Assembly: GCA_021927905.1 (NCBI GenBank)
Contig: BLLK01000069.1
Span: forward strand, 1,984,001 to 2,048,000
DNA length: 64,000 nt
Direction of reading: 5' to 3'
Source of the DNA: Chaetoceros tenuissimus
Lineage: Eukaryota > Bacillariophyta > Thalassiosirophyceae > Chaetocerotales > Chaetocerotaceae
Shown: positions 33,090 through 43,482 of the stretch, in pieces
Position numbering within the stretch: position 1 is the first letter of the stretch
Layout: the number at the start of each line of letters is the position of its first letter
The notes under the pieces: generated by a model
Told to the model about the DNA's origin: nothing
Seen by the model: the letters and a program-made list of their open reading frames with translations, nothing else
Databases searched by the model: none
Made by a program: the position numbers and the translations under genes

Positions 33090-33210
33090 GGAATTGATCA
33101 TTGCAAATGCTACATCAACAGAAGTGGATGAGCGAGATAATGACCTCATTGAAAATGAGCAAAGTCTTGAGCCTTTAGAAGAAGACTCATCGTCTACCAA
33201 TAGTAAATGA
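33090..33210 (+). CDS. Orphan 3' terminal exon on the plus strand
   Basis: A strong acceptor (TTTCTTTCCTTCAG, AG at 33088-33089) is followed by 39 codons in frame: ELIIANATSTEVDERDNDL, then an acidic, Ser-rich end (EEDSSSTNSK) and TGA. The acidic composition is what one expects of a disordered C-terminal tail. The upstream exon is not identified: a donor at 32829 would fit by phase but overlaps the better-supported minus-strand exon. It may therefore be a remnant or belong to a gene disrupted here. Confidence 0.3.
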
Positions 33211-33232
33211 GATATATAGTGTCTTCTCTACT

Positions 33233-33605
33233 TCAGATTTCGAATTGAATCGTCATGAGTGTAAAAATGAAAGCACAAGCTATGACGAGGAATGAGAGTG
33301 TAGATTGTACTGGTGGTTTCCAAAAATGTTGCTTCGCGCTTTCCCCCTTTTTGTACCAATAACCTTTGCCAAGAGATTTTGACAAAAGGACAGAGCTTTC
33401 TTCTTCAGTACAGTTACTTCCCTGTGCTGCTGCAAGATTAAGAATGAAAATCTAATATTTCTCTATGGCCAGTTTCGTAGAGTATGAATCAATGATTATA
33501 TAATTTATATACGATCTATGCAACTACCCAGTAGTTAGAACTGTCGCTTTCATTCTTTGCTTGCTTCAAAGTTTCGCAATTGTCATGATTTGTGTAAACT
33601 ACAAA
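33233..33605 (-). CDS. Unidentified gene end with C-terminal transmembrane segment (short exons)
   Basis: The last exon, 33421-33233, reads GSNCTEEESSVLLSKSLG, GYWYKKGESAKQHFWKPP, then a hydrophobic segment STLSFLVIACAFIFTLM and a stop after QFEI. It follows a CAG acceptor. A preceding 78-nt exon (33605-33528) reads FVVYTNHDNCETLKQAK and ends NYW at a GTAGTT donor; both joins are phase 0. This gives the C-terminal 88 residues of what looks like a tail-anchored or type I membrane protein. No start codon was found between here and the stop of the neighbouring gene at 33662. That gene has a good donor (GTAAGC) overlapping its stop, but the phase does not match. Probably a truncated gene; moderate confidence that it is coding. 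Confidence 0.42.
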
Positions 33606-33661
33606 CTGATGTACTAGATTTGGACAATAAAGTACAAAACATCACTCAACTTTTCTTCAGC

Positions 33662-36292
33662 TTACTTCTTTCTGGAAAGATGTTGATGTTTCTTTGAACA
33701 AATATCATCTTCGGTTGCAACTACAGGACCTTTATTACATACCCGCTTGAATGTGGTTGGTCCTTTTCTCTGTTGAACTCTCTCTCTGACAAGTTTCTTG
33801 CTGACTTCCCCTTTCTCGTCCAAGAATTCATCGCCGTGGTTCTTCGCAATCAATGCACAGAACTCTGCATGTGTGGTTTTATGGACTATGCCATTATCGT
33901 AACAATAAGAGAGTGGTTGTTTATCGGTCTTTGTCTTGAGAGTATCTGATTGCTTCTTGGTAATTTGCTTGTTGAACTCTTTCAAAGACATATCCAAACC
34001 TTGAGCAGTTGCTTCCCTAGTTTCATGACCCTTTTTGGCAGATTGCTTGTTGAACTCTTTCAAAGACATATCCAAACCTTGAGCAGTTGCTTCCCTAGTT
34101 TCATGACCCTTTTTGGCAGATTGCTTGTTGAACTCTTTCAAAGACATATCCAAACCTTGAGCAGTTGCTTCCCTAGTTTCATGACCCTTTTTGGCAGATT
34201 GCTTGTTGAACTCTTTCAAAGACATATCCAAACCTTGAGCAGTTGCTTCCCTAGTACCAAGACCCTTTTTGGCAGTTTGCTTGTTGAACTCTTTCAAAGA
34301 CATATTCAAACCTTGAGCAGTTGCTTCCCTAGTACCAAGACCCTTTTTGGCATTGTGACTGCGAAACTCTTTCAAAGTCATGCCCATGCTATTGGCATTC
34401 CTCTCCATGGTGCCCTTAATGCGTTGATCCATCATATAGTTATACTCTCCGTCACGTGCCTCGCGTTGAATATGAAGGCAGCTTAATAGCTGATCAATTA
34501 CCCTCATTGCTACTCCCGTATTCAAATACTCTTCACCTTCTTCTCTTGAATATTCCACGACAGTTGCCTCTGCCACAAAGTGAAACTGAGCCTTGGTTGC
34601 TTCTATGATTGTAGACAAATAATTGACATCAACTGTTTTCGCTCTCAATCCATGTGTCAAATGTTTTGTCTTCGCAACACATGGTTCATGGCCAAGAACT
34701 TCTTCAAGCATTGTGACAAAAATTGAACTGTCAACGCCAAAACGATCCGACTTTTCAGTGAAAAAGTTATGCAAGTTTCCAAGTTTGACACCTCTTTCTT
34801 TCACTCCTATCAGCATTGGTTTGTGTACATTCTCAAGTAAATATATTGCATCCGACTCGGTAGTGGCAATCAACTCGCTGTTCTCCTCAAATAAACTTGC
34901 AAATTCTGGATCTGCCTTTTGCTCGGGAGTCAACTTGTTAATCAGTTTGCGCATCTCTTCATCTTCATTCAGAAACTTATAGTGCAAAAGTTGAGGAATC
35001 CTGTCAAATATAGCAATACCCGCTACATTTTTGCGAAGTCCAATATGCTTTGAAATATCTTTACTCAAATTGCGTACACATCTCTCAACCATGGTACCTT
35101 CACGGCAGGCGAAATTTCCATATTTGCAATCTAAAACCTCCATTTCAGAAACTTCTTCAAGTTGTGGCGCTGTTCCTCCGATTGGTGGGGTTATGACTCC
35201 AATTGTTTCAGCGGTCTTGTTCATGTTTGCAATTGTTGCCTCCGAGAGAAGTAAAGAAGAGGCTCCTTTCAGAGTTCCATCCATTGACGTTAAAGATTCT
35301 TCAATCGCTGCGTAGGTTTCGCATTCCTTCCCTTCTATTGTCATCATATAGACTTTGGGCTGCTTCTTTCTCTCAGATGGATCGAGATGCTTGAATGCAT
35401 TCGTTGGAGAAGCCTTGAGATCTCTGTTTTGTCTGCGAAGGAAAGATTTGACTTTTTCCAAAGGATCCGAATGCCGAGTTAGACTTGAAGCATCTTGAGT
35501 CGGTGGAGTTGGGGACTAATGTAAAAGTAATAAAGAGATGATTGAGATCATGCAAGGAAATGATATCAGTGACACAAAGTGATACTCACAACTGGGCGAG
35601 CATCCGCGTCTGTCTCTCTCTTTTGCTTTTTTGTGTCTTCTAGTTTTTCATCCAATTTTCTCTTGAGTTCACTGTTTTGTTCACGTAACTGTTTCTTTCC
35701 GTTATTAGCTATGGATACATCCTTTTCAGCCTTGGCTAAAGCTGTTTTTACTTGCTCCAGTTCTGCTGCATGCTTCTTTTGCGCCTCGTCAAACTGTTCA
35801 CGTAACGCTACAATCTCTTGGTTGCGACGATCCAACATTTCTTGTCTTCCTTGGACACTTAATTGGAGCTGGTATGGTGTCAACTTTTGAAGAGAGACTC
35901 CATCTCTTTCAATAAATTCCCCTTGCTCTACAATGTCTTCATCCGCAATATGAAATCTCGTGTTGTAAAGGCTCATTCGGTAGTCTTTCAAACAGTTAAT
36001 TGCTATCTTGATAGCATCTCCATATCTCATTGGTCTATTCACCTTTTGAAATACGGCTGATGATTGCTTTAGAGAGTGATAGAAACAAGATATTGATTTA
36101 GTTATTAAACTTACCTTCAAGAGCTTCCATTGTACTACCACCATCCTTTTTGATTTGGCTGAGCAAGTATCGGAAGTCGTGTGATGTCTCAAGATCTTCC
36201 AGTAAACGCATATTTACAAAAGACGGCAACAATTCGTCAATGACGCGTGGATAGTTATCCTGTCTCCTGTGGCTTTGAAAGTTGCGACTCAT
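33662..36292 (-). CDS. Orphan 832-aa protein with coiled coil and 26-aa tandem repeats
   Basis: Three coding exons: 36292-36115, 36056-35590, 35515-33662, introns of 58 and 74 nt, all phases consistent. A further 5' UTR intron is likely at 36379-36311. The N-terminal ~130 residues are helical and charged (YPRVIDELLPSF, VFQKVNRPMRYGDAIK). A coiled coil at about 135-210 follows (QEIVALREQFDEAQKK). A globular middle of ~330 residues matches nothing I know. Then come five near-identical 26-aa units (KKGHETREATAQGLDMSLKEF...) plus a degenerate first copy, and a basic tail (RVQQRKGPTTFKR). It looks like a lineage-specific diatom gene. Function unknown; the Lys/Arg-rich repeats and tail would suit nucleic-acid or scaffold binding. 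Confidence 0.72.
33959..34348 (-). repeat. Tandem repeat, 5 x 78 bp, in frame within the orphan gene
   Basis: The unit is exactly 78 bp (26 codons). For example, TTTCATGACCCTTTTTGG recurs at 34021, 34099 and 34177. The downstream three units are almost identical in DNA; the two nearest the N-terminus carry a GLGT variant in place of GHET. Near-identity at silent sites indicates recent expansion by unequal exchange or slippage. Copy number is likely polymorphic. Confidence 0.93.
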
Positions 36293-37092
36293 TTCTGGTT
36301 AAACTGACGGTCTGAAAAGGAAGAAACCCTAATGAGAGTAGATTCAATCGAATCGATTCATACTAAACAAACGACTTACTCTGATTTCAAACTTTCTTCT
36401 CTAACTCGATGCTGCAGTATACAGAGAGTTGAAAGCGGTGTACAATCAAAGTGCTTTTCAGAGAGAGTTCTATTTCTCAGAAAGAAAGGCAATGATCTTT
36501 GAAAATGAGGAGTGTTGCGGAAAGTGTTCTCTGTTGGCGTCATTTTTTTGATTTTCAAATTGTTTTAGTCTCATCTTTACAGTAGCTAGCTATCGGCAAT
36601 ATCTAGCTAGTCGATCAACTTATGTACGAAGATGATGCTATTGACAACTACTTCTAATGATATGATGCGATCGAAATATCGCTTTTTCCTCTTCGCTCGT
36701 AACAGATCATGATAGACAATGATATCTTGAATTTCCAAACTAAAGGTGAAGCCAATGGAAGATGAAGAAGAGCGACATTTACATCTTTGTGGTTCTACTC
36801 AAGATCCACTCAAAGAAGGTGGGCAACACTGTTTGAGGAACTGCGAGGGTCCAACCAACCCGATTTCATGTTTGCTTTTAATATAACACCGGTTCTCTTC
36901 CCAAAAGACACTTTACAAATCACCAGTTCTATCTCTACTCGTAGCTTGCTATATTGCATGTACAGATAGTAGTAAACTAGTAGCTGGAGGAGGTGTTGTG
37001 TTATTATTGTGTTGTGAAAAATTGTTTCTTTTGGAGCAAGCCAGATCTTATTTTGGAGGAGAAAAAAAGAGAAGAGAAGAGAGAAGAGGACG
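36293..37092. other. Intergenic region with a probable 5' UTR intron at its left end
   Basis: 36379-36311 is a GTAAGT...TTTTCAG intron (minus strand) just before the ATG of the repeat-bearing orphan. Splicing the 60-codon frame upstream into the gene hits a stop, so the upstream exon is non-coding. The remaining ~700 bp hold only short, unsupported frames and several TAGCTAGC-like motifs. Confidence 0.45.
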
Positions 37093-37899
37093 CTAGTTTA
37101 GGTAGCAAGCTATTAGCAATAAGTAGCTAGTTTGCATTACATAAATGTAAGAACCCGAGTAAACTTTTTTCCTCTTTGCTTCTACAAGTTTTTTCTGACG
37201 GAGCATCTTTTCAAGCTCTCTTTTTACAATTCTATTGTTAGGTTCAATAGCTAGAGCAGACGACAAGTCTTTTAGAGCCAGGTTTTCTTCCACTAGTCCT
37301 GCAGACTTTGGCGTCGTTCTTGCTTTAGCTCTCAAGTACAAGGTTTTTACACAAGGTTCCTCATCAATTTGTAAAGAATAATCACAAGCGGAAATAGCAA
37401 GCGAGAACTGTTTGAGCTTTAGACGAATGATTGCAATATTAGTGCATACGTTTTGTAGTAACTGGTTCACTTGCTTTATTTCATCCGGATTGTTGGATTC
37501 GAATGAGTGCTCTTTGATAAACTCATCTTTGATGGTATCATTTTGCCAGTTTGGATTCGTATTCTCTATCCATCGAAAGAGGGCAAAAGACTTTTCATAT
37601 AGTGTCAGAGCTTCACTAAAGAGTCCTTCTTTCACTTTTTCATTACCCTCCAGTTTGAATCTGGTTGCAAGTTCAAATCTTGAATCGAATGGAAGCTCTC
37701 GTTTCTCAGAGAGCTCTCTGTGGATCCAAGAATTTTGAAGAAAGATGGGAAAATTATCAAAGTTTGATCTTAGTACTGCATCTCTCGCTGTGCGAAGCTT
37801 AACTGCTTGATCAAAGATGACAGACATTGGTGTTCCATTTACTGTTGCTTTCTCGAAAGGAGCATCGTTGTGTGTCTGATCATCATCTCTGCTCTCCAT
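37093..37899 (-). CDS. TPR-repeat protein (immunophilin/co-chaperone-type TPR)
   Basis: The ATG at 37899 is used; the frame upstream has only a TTG, and a TTTTACAG acceptor lies 7 nt before the ATG, so a 5' UTR intron or a short coding exon is possible. 268 aa. The first ~80 residues are unassigned. Three TPR-like helix pairs follow: RFELATRFKLEGNEKVKEG / ALTLYEKSFALFRW, then CTNIAIIRLKLKQFSLAISACDYSL, then YLRAKARTTPKSAG ... ALKDLSSALAIEPNN, then a basic helix (ELEKMLRQKKLVEAKRKK). This spacing is that of FKBP51/AIP/CYP40-type TPR domains that bind HSP90/HSP70 C-termini. The last ~25 residues (hydrophobic, MQTSYLLLIACYLN) may be real or an unspliced end. Confidence 0.62.
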   Translation of the reverse strand: MESRDDDQTHNDAPFEKATVNGTPMSVIFDQAVKLRTARDAVLRSNFDNFPIFLQNSWIHRELSEKRELPFDSRFELATRFKLEGNEKVKEGLFSEALTLYEKSFALFRWIENTNPNWQNDTIKDEFIKEHSFESNNPDEIKQVNQLLQNVCTNIAIIRLKLKQFSLAISACDYSLQIDEEPCVKTLYLRAKARTTPKSAGLVEENLALKDLSSALAIEPNNRIVKRELEKMLRQKKLVEAKRKKVYSGSYIYVMQTSYLLLIACYLN

Positions 37900-38787
37900 G
37901 GTATTCCTGTAAAATTTTCTATGGTGTGCCTTTGAGTCCAATTCAAGTAGTGAATGACTTTCGTCAGGTGTGCAATATTTTCTTTCTGGTCAATTCGCGA
38001 TACTTTTTCAAATTTGATTACAGTACAAATTCATCCAGGAAATCTCAGTTTACCACATGCTATTACTACATATCCACCAGATGAAGTTGATTGATTAAGG
38101 TTCCACTCTATTTTATCCCAGTCGAAGACTGTATATTCACCTAGATCTCGCCCCGTGTGCCAACGACTAGTCATAATGAGGATGCATTGTATGGAATGCA
38201 ATAAGTCAGAAAGTTCTTTGCCCCTTTTAAAATCTTATTGAAAGAGTGAAAAGAGAAATCTCCATTGACAACTACAGACAGAGACGGAGATGATGCGATT
38301 GTAAGACAAGAAACGGTTCGGAATTCGGGCTGTAGAATCCTACATGCCCACTATCATAATACGGTAGCTTTATTACCAATCTTGGAAATTTTATGTTTTG
38401 AAGTGGTTGAAATAAACTGAACACGTCTTTGCAATTATTTGTAAATCAAAGATGACAACGTGGTGTTTTTTAACTTATACTAAACAATTTAGTGAACAAA
38501 CGAAAATGCGGAAAAATTCTGTAATCTCGAAAGTAAAAGTGAATGATTACAGCAATGGTCTTATTCCCATCAGCTTCTCGATTGTTAAAGAAGTAACCTT
38601 TTGCATACATTGAATTTTCTCTGTACTCACTTTCTGTACTCCGTTGTGTTTCGACTTTCACTAGTCTTTCCACAACTTTACGAGCCAGGAGACACGAAAG
38701 TAAACAACATTGTCTCTGTGGTATATCGAGTTTTTGCTTGAGATTTTGTTGATGGAACAACATAAGAGGCGGGCTGAGGCAACCTAT
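37900..38787. other. Intergenic region between TPR gene and UPF1 3' end
   Basis: About 890 bp: promoter of the TPR gene on the left and the UPF1 3' flank on the right. A 97-codon ATG frame (38763-38470, minus) begins 25 bp downstream of the UPF1 stop. It has no domain or splice support, so I do not call it a gene. Confidence 0.45.
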
Positions 38788-41700
38788 TTAAAATCTTCTT
38801 GAGTCAATGCTTCCGGTCAAAGAGCGCGCATCAGCCTGAGATCTAACACTGTACAAATCACCATTAACACTTCCACCACCATAACTGTAACGAGAACCTC
38901 CGTATTGACTGCCTCCATACTGTGACCCGCCATAAATACTTCCGGCATCTCCTACACTACTCATATCATCATATCCTCCATATTCTGGAAGAGGAGCAAA
39001 GTTCGGAATAGGCATACCCTTCGCGTTCAAATCTTCATTATCATAATTATAACGAGGGTCGAAGCGAGAATCACCACGGCCTCTACGACCTCTTCGGCCA
39101 AAGGCTGCAGAATTCTGCCCACGTCCATGTCCTGGTCTATCCTCCCAACGACCGTCCCATGCACCACGTGCAAGAGCAGTGAAAGCGTACCGGGAGTCTC
39201 CGGCAGGATTGCGTCGAGGGCGTGCAAAGGTCATGTGGCTTTGTTGTAAGTTGTTGAGTGGTCCTTCAACAAGTGTTTCATGTTCCTTGAAGTGCAGCAA
39301 GAGAGCAGACCAGAGTGCATTCTTACTCAAAACACGAGGGTTTCCAAGAAGGATAACACCAAGACGAGCACGAGTTAGAGCTACATTCAAACGGCGAGGA
39401 TCAGACAGGAAACCAATCCCCTGAGATTCACTCGAACGAACACATGATAGGAGGATGAAGTCCTTCTCACGACCTTGAAATGCATCCACAGAAGCTACTT
39501 CGATGGCTTCATAGTACGAGGAAGATAGAGACCCAGATCGGCGCATGTATTCCGATACATATTGTTTCTGTCCATCGTAAGGAGTAATGACACCAATCTG
39601 AGAAGGAGTTACTCCCATCTTCAGGAAGTGGGTGACAATCTTTTCAACATAGGATGCTTCAGTGCGATTCAAGTAGGAAGTTCCAGATGCACTGATTTCT
39701 TCCATTCCAGAAATGGAATAAAAGAACATTGGTTTGGTTGGAACAGGCCATGGAAAATCTTCCTTTCCTTTGAATTCAGGCAATGTTAGCAACTGACGAT
39801 CAGCTTCTGTGACTCCATTTTGTAGACTTCCTTCGTAAAACATATTGGATGGGAATGCAGATAGCGTAGGATGCATACGGTATTGTACTTGAAGACGGAT
39901 AGGCCGGATTCCTACCAACACCAATCTCTCAAACAAACTTGTAGTAAGACCAGCCTTGGCTGCTGCTTTGCACATTACCACAGGTCCCAATTGCTGGTGA
40001 TCTCCGACAAGTACTACCTGTTTTGCTCCTTGTGTAAGTGGAATCAAAGCCTCTGCTTCTACTGCTTGAGTCGCTTCATCAATGAGTACTTGACGAAAAC
40101 GAAAGTTCTTCAAACGAGGATCACCTGCTCCAGCACAAGTACAACAAATAACATCAGCACTCTGAAGAATTTCTCGTTCTGTGCGAATCTGAATGGCTTT
40201 GAACTTCTTCTGATCACGATCGGAAAGTTCACCAATTTCATCTTTCAGTCTCTTCAACTTGGAGTATTCATCACCAGCGGCCTGTGCAGTCATGATATGA
40301 AGACATAGATGATCAACAGAGGATACAGTATTTTCTCTTGTTTTGGACGCCAAACGAACAACTCGAAGTCCAGTGGCTGCAATTTTTTCTGTCAATTGGT
40401 CTACAGCGACATTACTTGGAGCTGTAACGAGTACCTGTCCCATGTTTGGTTGCTTTGTCATGTGATAAACAAGAGTTGCACTTGTCACTGTCTTTCCCGT
40501 ACCCTACAAGAGAAAGTATTACCATTAATGCTACAATACACTCCACCTTCAAATTGAAAAGAAGCATACGATATGTACTTACAGGAGGACCCTGAATGAG
40601 GGACATTGGACGTTGAATCACAGAAGCTACTGCTTCCATTTGACTTTCATTTAGAGGCGGAAGACCTGGAACAGCAAATTCTTCATCACTTGAAGGTACG
40701 CGTGCATTTGAAATACGTTGCTCTTCAACAGGATGTCCAAGGAGACTATGGTAAATGTATCCAGTTACACTTGTATCATCAATGGCAAATGTCTTGAGTG
40801 CATTTTGCATACGATCAAATGAAGTCGATTTCCAAATATATTCCACGATAAAGTCATCAGTAATCTTATCAGGGACATCAGCATTCTTCATTTCAATTTC
40901 AACTTCGCCATCAATAATACTCTTGACGTAACCAGTTCCTTCCCATTCAGAATTATGATGATAAAATTTTGCACCTTCTCCTAACCTAAGACGAAGCTCG
41001 TCTCCAACCATGATTCTACTTTGATCTGCAGAGTAGCGACTTCCAAAAGAAAAGTTTGCAATATTTTTTCCTGCTAAACTCTTTTCCCAACGAACAGAAA
41101 TGCTTTCAGCAGTCAAACTCTCCTTCATTTGTCTATCATAATCTGCTTCCATTTTCACAAGTGGTGCAAGAACATTCTGATAATGATATCCATCCTCATA
41201 TCTCAAGAGAGTGGGAGCAAGTTCTTCTTCATCGACAACATCAGGTCTATCCAAGTCAGCAAATTTAGCTTCAGGTTCAGTCTTCCACAACTCTTCCAAT
41301 TTGTTGATTTGTTCCCCAGTAATATCACGAGACAATACCACCAATCTGTCTTCAGGGACTTTAATCAACCACGGCAAAAATTTACGATCTTGAACAAGTG
41401 GATGCCACTGTCCAAGTTCCCAATCCATATCTTTGAGTTCAGGAACTGTTTCAACACAAACACGACAAAGTAAAACCACAACACTATCACTTTTAGCAGG
41501 AACAAATCCTAAAACAAAAGCATTCTTGCTTGCACAATTGTAGCATTCTAAAACAGTATCTCCCAATGGACTCTCAGGATGAAGCTGCACCTGATGACTC
41601 CTCGAACGAACCAAATGATTGACTAAATGCGATCCTCCCCCTCCTGCGCATGTGGCATTACAAAGCCATTTATTCGTTTCTACACATTTTGCAACACAGG

Positions 41701-41896
41701 CTGGGTCATGAATACCGCAGTATTTGCAAGCATACTCGGGCAACTGATCTTCGTCGTAATGATCGAGGAAAATGTTGCTGTCGTCGTCACTCAATTCGGA
41801 TTCATCATCATCATCAATATCCGAGTCGTCTTCATCAGAGATTCCAGCTTCTGAATCATCGTATTCTGATACGCTATCTTCGTATTCCTCGCTCAT
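38788..41896 (-). CDS. UPF1: RNA helicase UPF1 (nonsense-mediated decay)
   Basis: Exons 41896-40583 and 40503-38788, 79-nt intron exactly at the Walker A motif (QGPP|GTGKT); 1009 aa. An acidic N-terminus precedes the Cys/His-rich zinc domain that binds UPF2 ([16 protein letters not shown], then [10 protein letters not shown]). The 1B/1C-containing SF1 helicase core follows: [29 protein letters not shown] (DEAT), [38 protein letters not shown]. The C-terminus is Gly/Tyr/Ser-rich ([10 protein letters not shown]) with RGG-like pieces and few SQ/TQ sites, so SMG1-type phosphoregulation is not evident. It is an ATP-dependent 5'-3' RNA translocase that triggers decay of transcripts with premature stops. 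Confidence 0.97.
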
Positions 41897-42246
41897 TTTT
41901 TCAATTTAATTGCAACAAAAATGAGAGTTTGTTATTTGTTTCCACAGAGAGCAAAATAGAGAGAGGGCGTGAGGGTCGAGCCAAGAGCGTGCAATTTTTT
42001 CAAATTAGCCATGTTTGGTAGATATTTGAAAAATTCAATTTCATTTGAATTTTCAATTTACATTAGACTACTTGAACGTACCATAAGATGATAACCTAGT
42101 CGGTTGACCATGTATTAAAGATTATCCGGTAATTATTAATAAAAAAATATACAACTAAAGGATAAAGATGTCAAGAAATGCGATGGATTTGCCATTTCCA
42201 TATTATTATCATCATGACTTCATTTGATTTCATTAAATTTGTATTT
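41897..42246. other. Intergenic spacer upstream of UPF1
   Basis: 350 bp. Contains an imperfect inverted repeat around 42030-42056 (GAAAAATTCAA ... TTTGAATTTTC) and otherwise A+T-rich sequence: UPF1 promoter plus 3' flank of the heme-lyase gene. Confidence 0.4.
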
Positions 42247-43155
42247 CTATTTATCACTACTCTTGGAATTCATAAAGGCAGATATTCCAGGAAAGGCGTC
42301 TCGGAAAAACATTTTCACTCTATCTTGAGCAGAGTCAACATCATCTAATGCTGGTCGAACGTCGAGGTACATACTTGGCAAACCATTACTACTTCCCATC
42401 AATCCACCGCCGGTTTCCTTGGTAGATTCATCTCCATTGTAAAAATCAATCACATATCGTCTCATGCTATCTTCACTACCGCCCTCACCTCTGTCAACAT
42501 ACCAATCATGTCTATCAAATGGTTCATTTCTCAACCAAAGCATACTGTAAAATCTAGCCCTAGGTGACAAATCTTTTGGTCTACCGATAAATTTCACTAG
42601 ACGAGGATTTTCATTTGTTGGATCTCTCATTCTTTCCCATTTCAAAACTTCCTGCCAACCACGTTCATTGACAGCATTGTGAATCTGTACAACATGGGGA
42701 ATTGCCTTTTCCATTCCTGGAGGCATTTCCCATCCCTTTCGTTTCATTGCGTTGTAAAATTGCTGCTCGGAAGGATAGACCCATTTCTGCGCATCTGTTG
42801 GTTGATGAACTGGTGACTTCTTATTTTCATCTTGATCATACGGTTTAGGGATTGATGATGTTGCACGATATGTAGATAATGGAATTTGTTGACCTGGCTG
42901 CGGTGTCTGTGCATGTTTTGCTGCTGCTTCGATGGAATTTGGAGTAATATCTCCAATCATTCTTTGAGCGTCTCCCTTTACTGGGCATCCACCTGTACTT
43001 TGAGCTTCTGCTGTAGTTGGAGCAGCCACTTCAGTATTTTTTTTACTACGAAAAAAGGAAGTCCATCCACTTAACGACGATACAGAAGAAGCATTGTTTG
43101 CATCATGTTTGACTGGACATCCTGAAGCCTTTTTCTCTACTTCCTGCTCAACCAT
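42247..43155 (-). CDS. Holocytochrome c synthase (cytochrome c heme lyase)
   Basis: 302 aa from the ATG at 43155. Two Cys-Pro heme-regulatory motifs (GCPVKHD near residue 12 and GCPVKGD near 50) are followed by the HCCS core: IPLSTYRATSSIP, WVYPSEQQFYNAMKRKGWEMP, VVQIHNAVNERGWQEVLKWE, NPRLVKFIGRPKDLSPRAR, FDRHDWYVDRG and the DVRPALDD segment near the end. The His in IPHVVQIHN is the position of the family's conserved heme ligand. The enzyme attaches heme to CXXCH of cytochrome c and c1 in the mitochondrial intermembrane space (System III). All core blocks are present, so it is expected to work. Confidence 0.96.
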   Translation of the reverse strand: MVEQEVEKKASGCPVKHDANNASSVSSLSGWTSFFRSKKNTEVAAPTTAEAQSTGGCPVKGDAQRMIGDITPNSIEAAAKHAQTPQPGQQIPLSTYRATSSIPKPYDQDENKKSPVHQPTDAQKWVYPSEQQFYNAMKRKGWEMPPGMEKAIPHVVQIHNAVNERGWQEVLKWERMRDPTNENPRLVKFIGRPKDLSPRARFYSMLWLRNEPFDRHDWYVDRGEGGSEDSMRRYVIDFYNGDESTKETGGGLMGSSNGLPSMYLDVRPALDDVDSAQDRVKMFFRDAFPGISAFMNSKSSDK

Positions 43156-43482
43156 TTTATGCAAGATCTAATTGTAATGTATATCTTTTTCCTTCAGTAA
43201 GTAACTACTTGGATTCCAATGGAGTCTTCGTTCTTTGCAATGGGTTTCTTTTCTGACTGTGTTTTTCCGCACAATGCTGACAGGAATGAATGGATAACAT
43301 GAAATGACTCAAAATAGAGTATCCTTAAGGTAGAGTGTCTGCAATCTTGTTGAAGATCTTCCTAGACTGTGATCTGCTCCTCTCTTCCAAAAGCCAAAAG
43401 CATCACAATACTCTGTTCCTAAACATCTATTAGTTTACAACTGGCAGACAGTTTTCATCCCCGAGCTATCATATTTTGAAGA
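43156..43482. promoter_or_regulatory. Divergent promoter region (HCCS / secretory orphan)
   Basis: 327 bp between head-to-head genes. No open frame or repeat of note. Confidence 0.45.

Noticed and set aside
33950-34486. 178-codon plus-strand repeat protein (LLVELFQRHIQ units)
   Set aside because: Antisense of the 78-bp tandem repeat; the minus-strand frame is spliced, longer and non-repetitive outside the repeat.
36376-36558. 60-codon minus-strand frame upstream of the 832-aa orphan
   Set aside because: Splicing it at GTAAGT into the next exon meets a stop before the gene's ATG, so it fits a non-coding 5' UTR exon.
38470-38763. 97-codon ATG frame just downstream of the UPF1 stop
   Set aside because: No domain, homologue, or splice evidence; lies in the UPF1 3' flank. 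Could be real, but I cannot support it.
42020-42060. A+T-rich inverted repeat near the UPF1 promoter
   Set aside because: Short arms with a mismatch in A+T-rich sequence; expected by chance and without flanking duplication of a mobile element.
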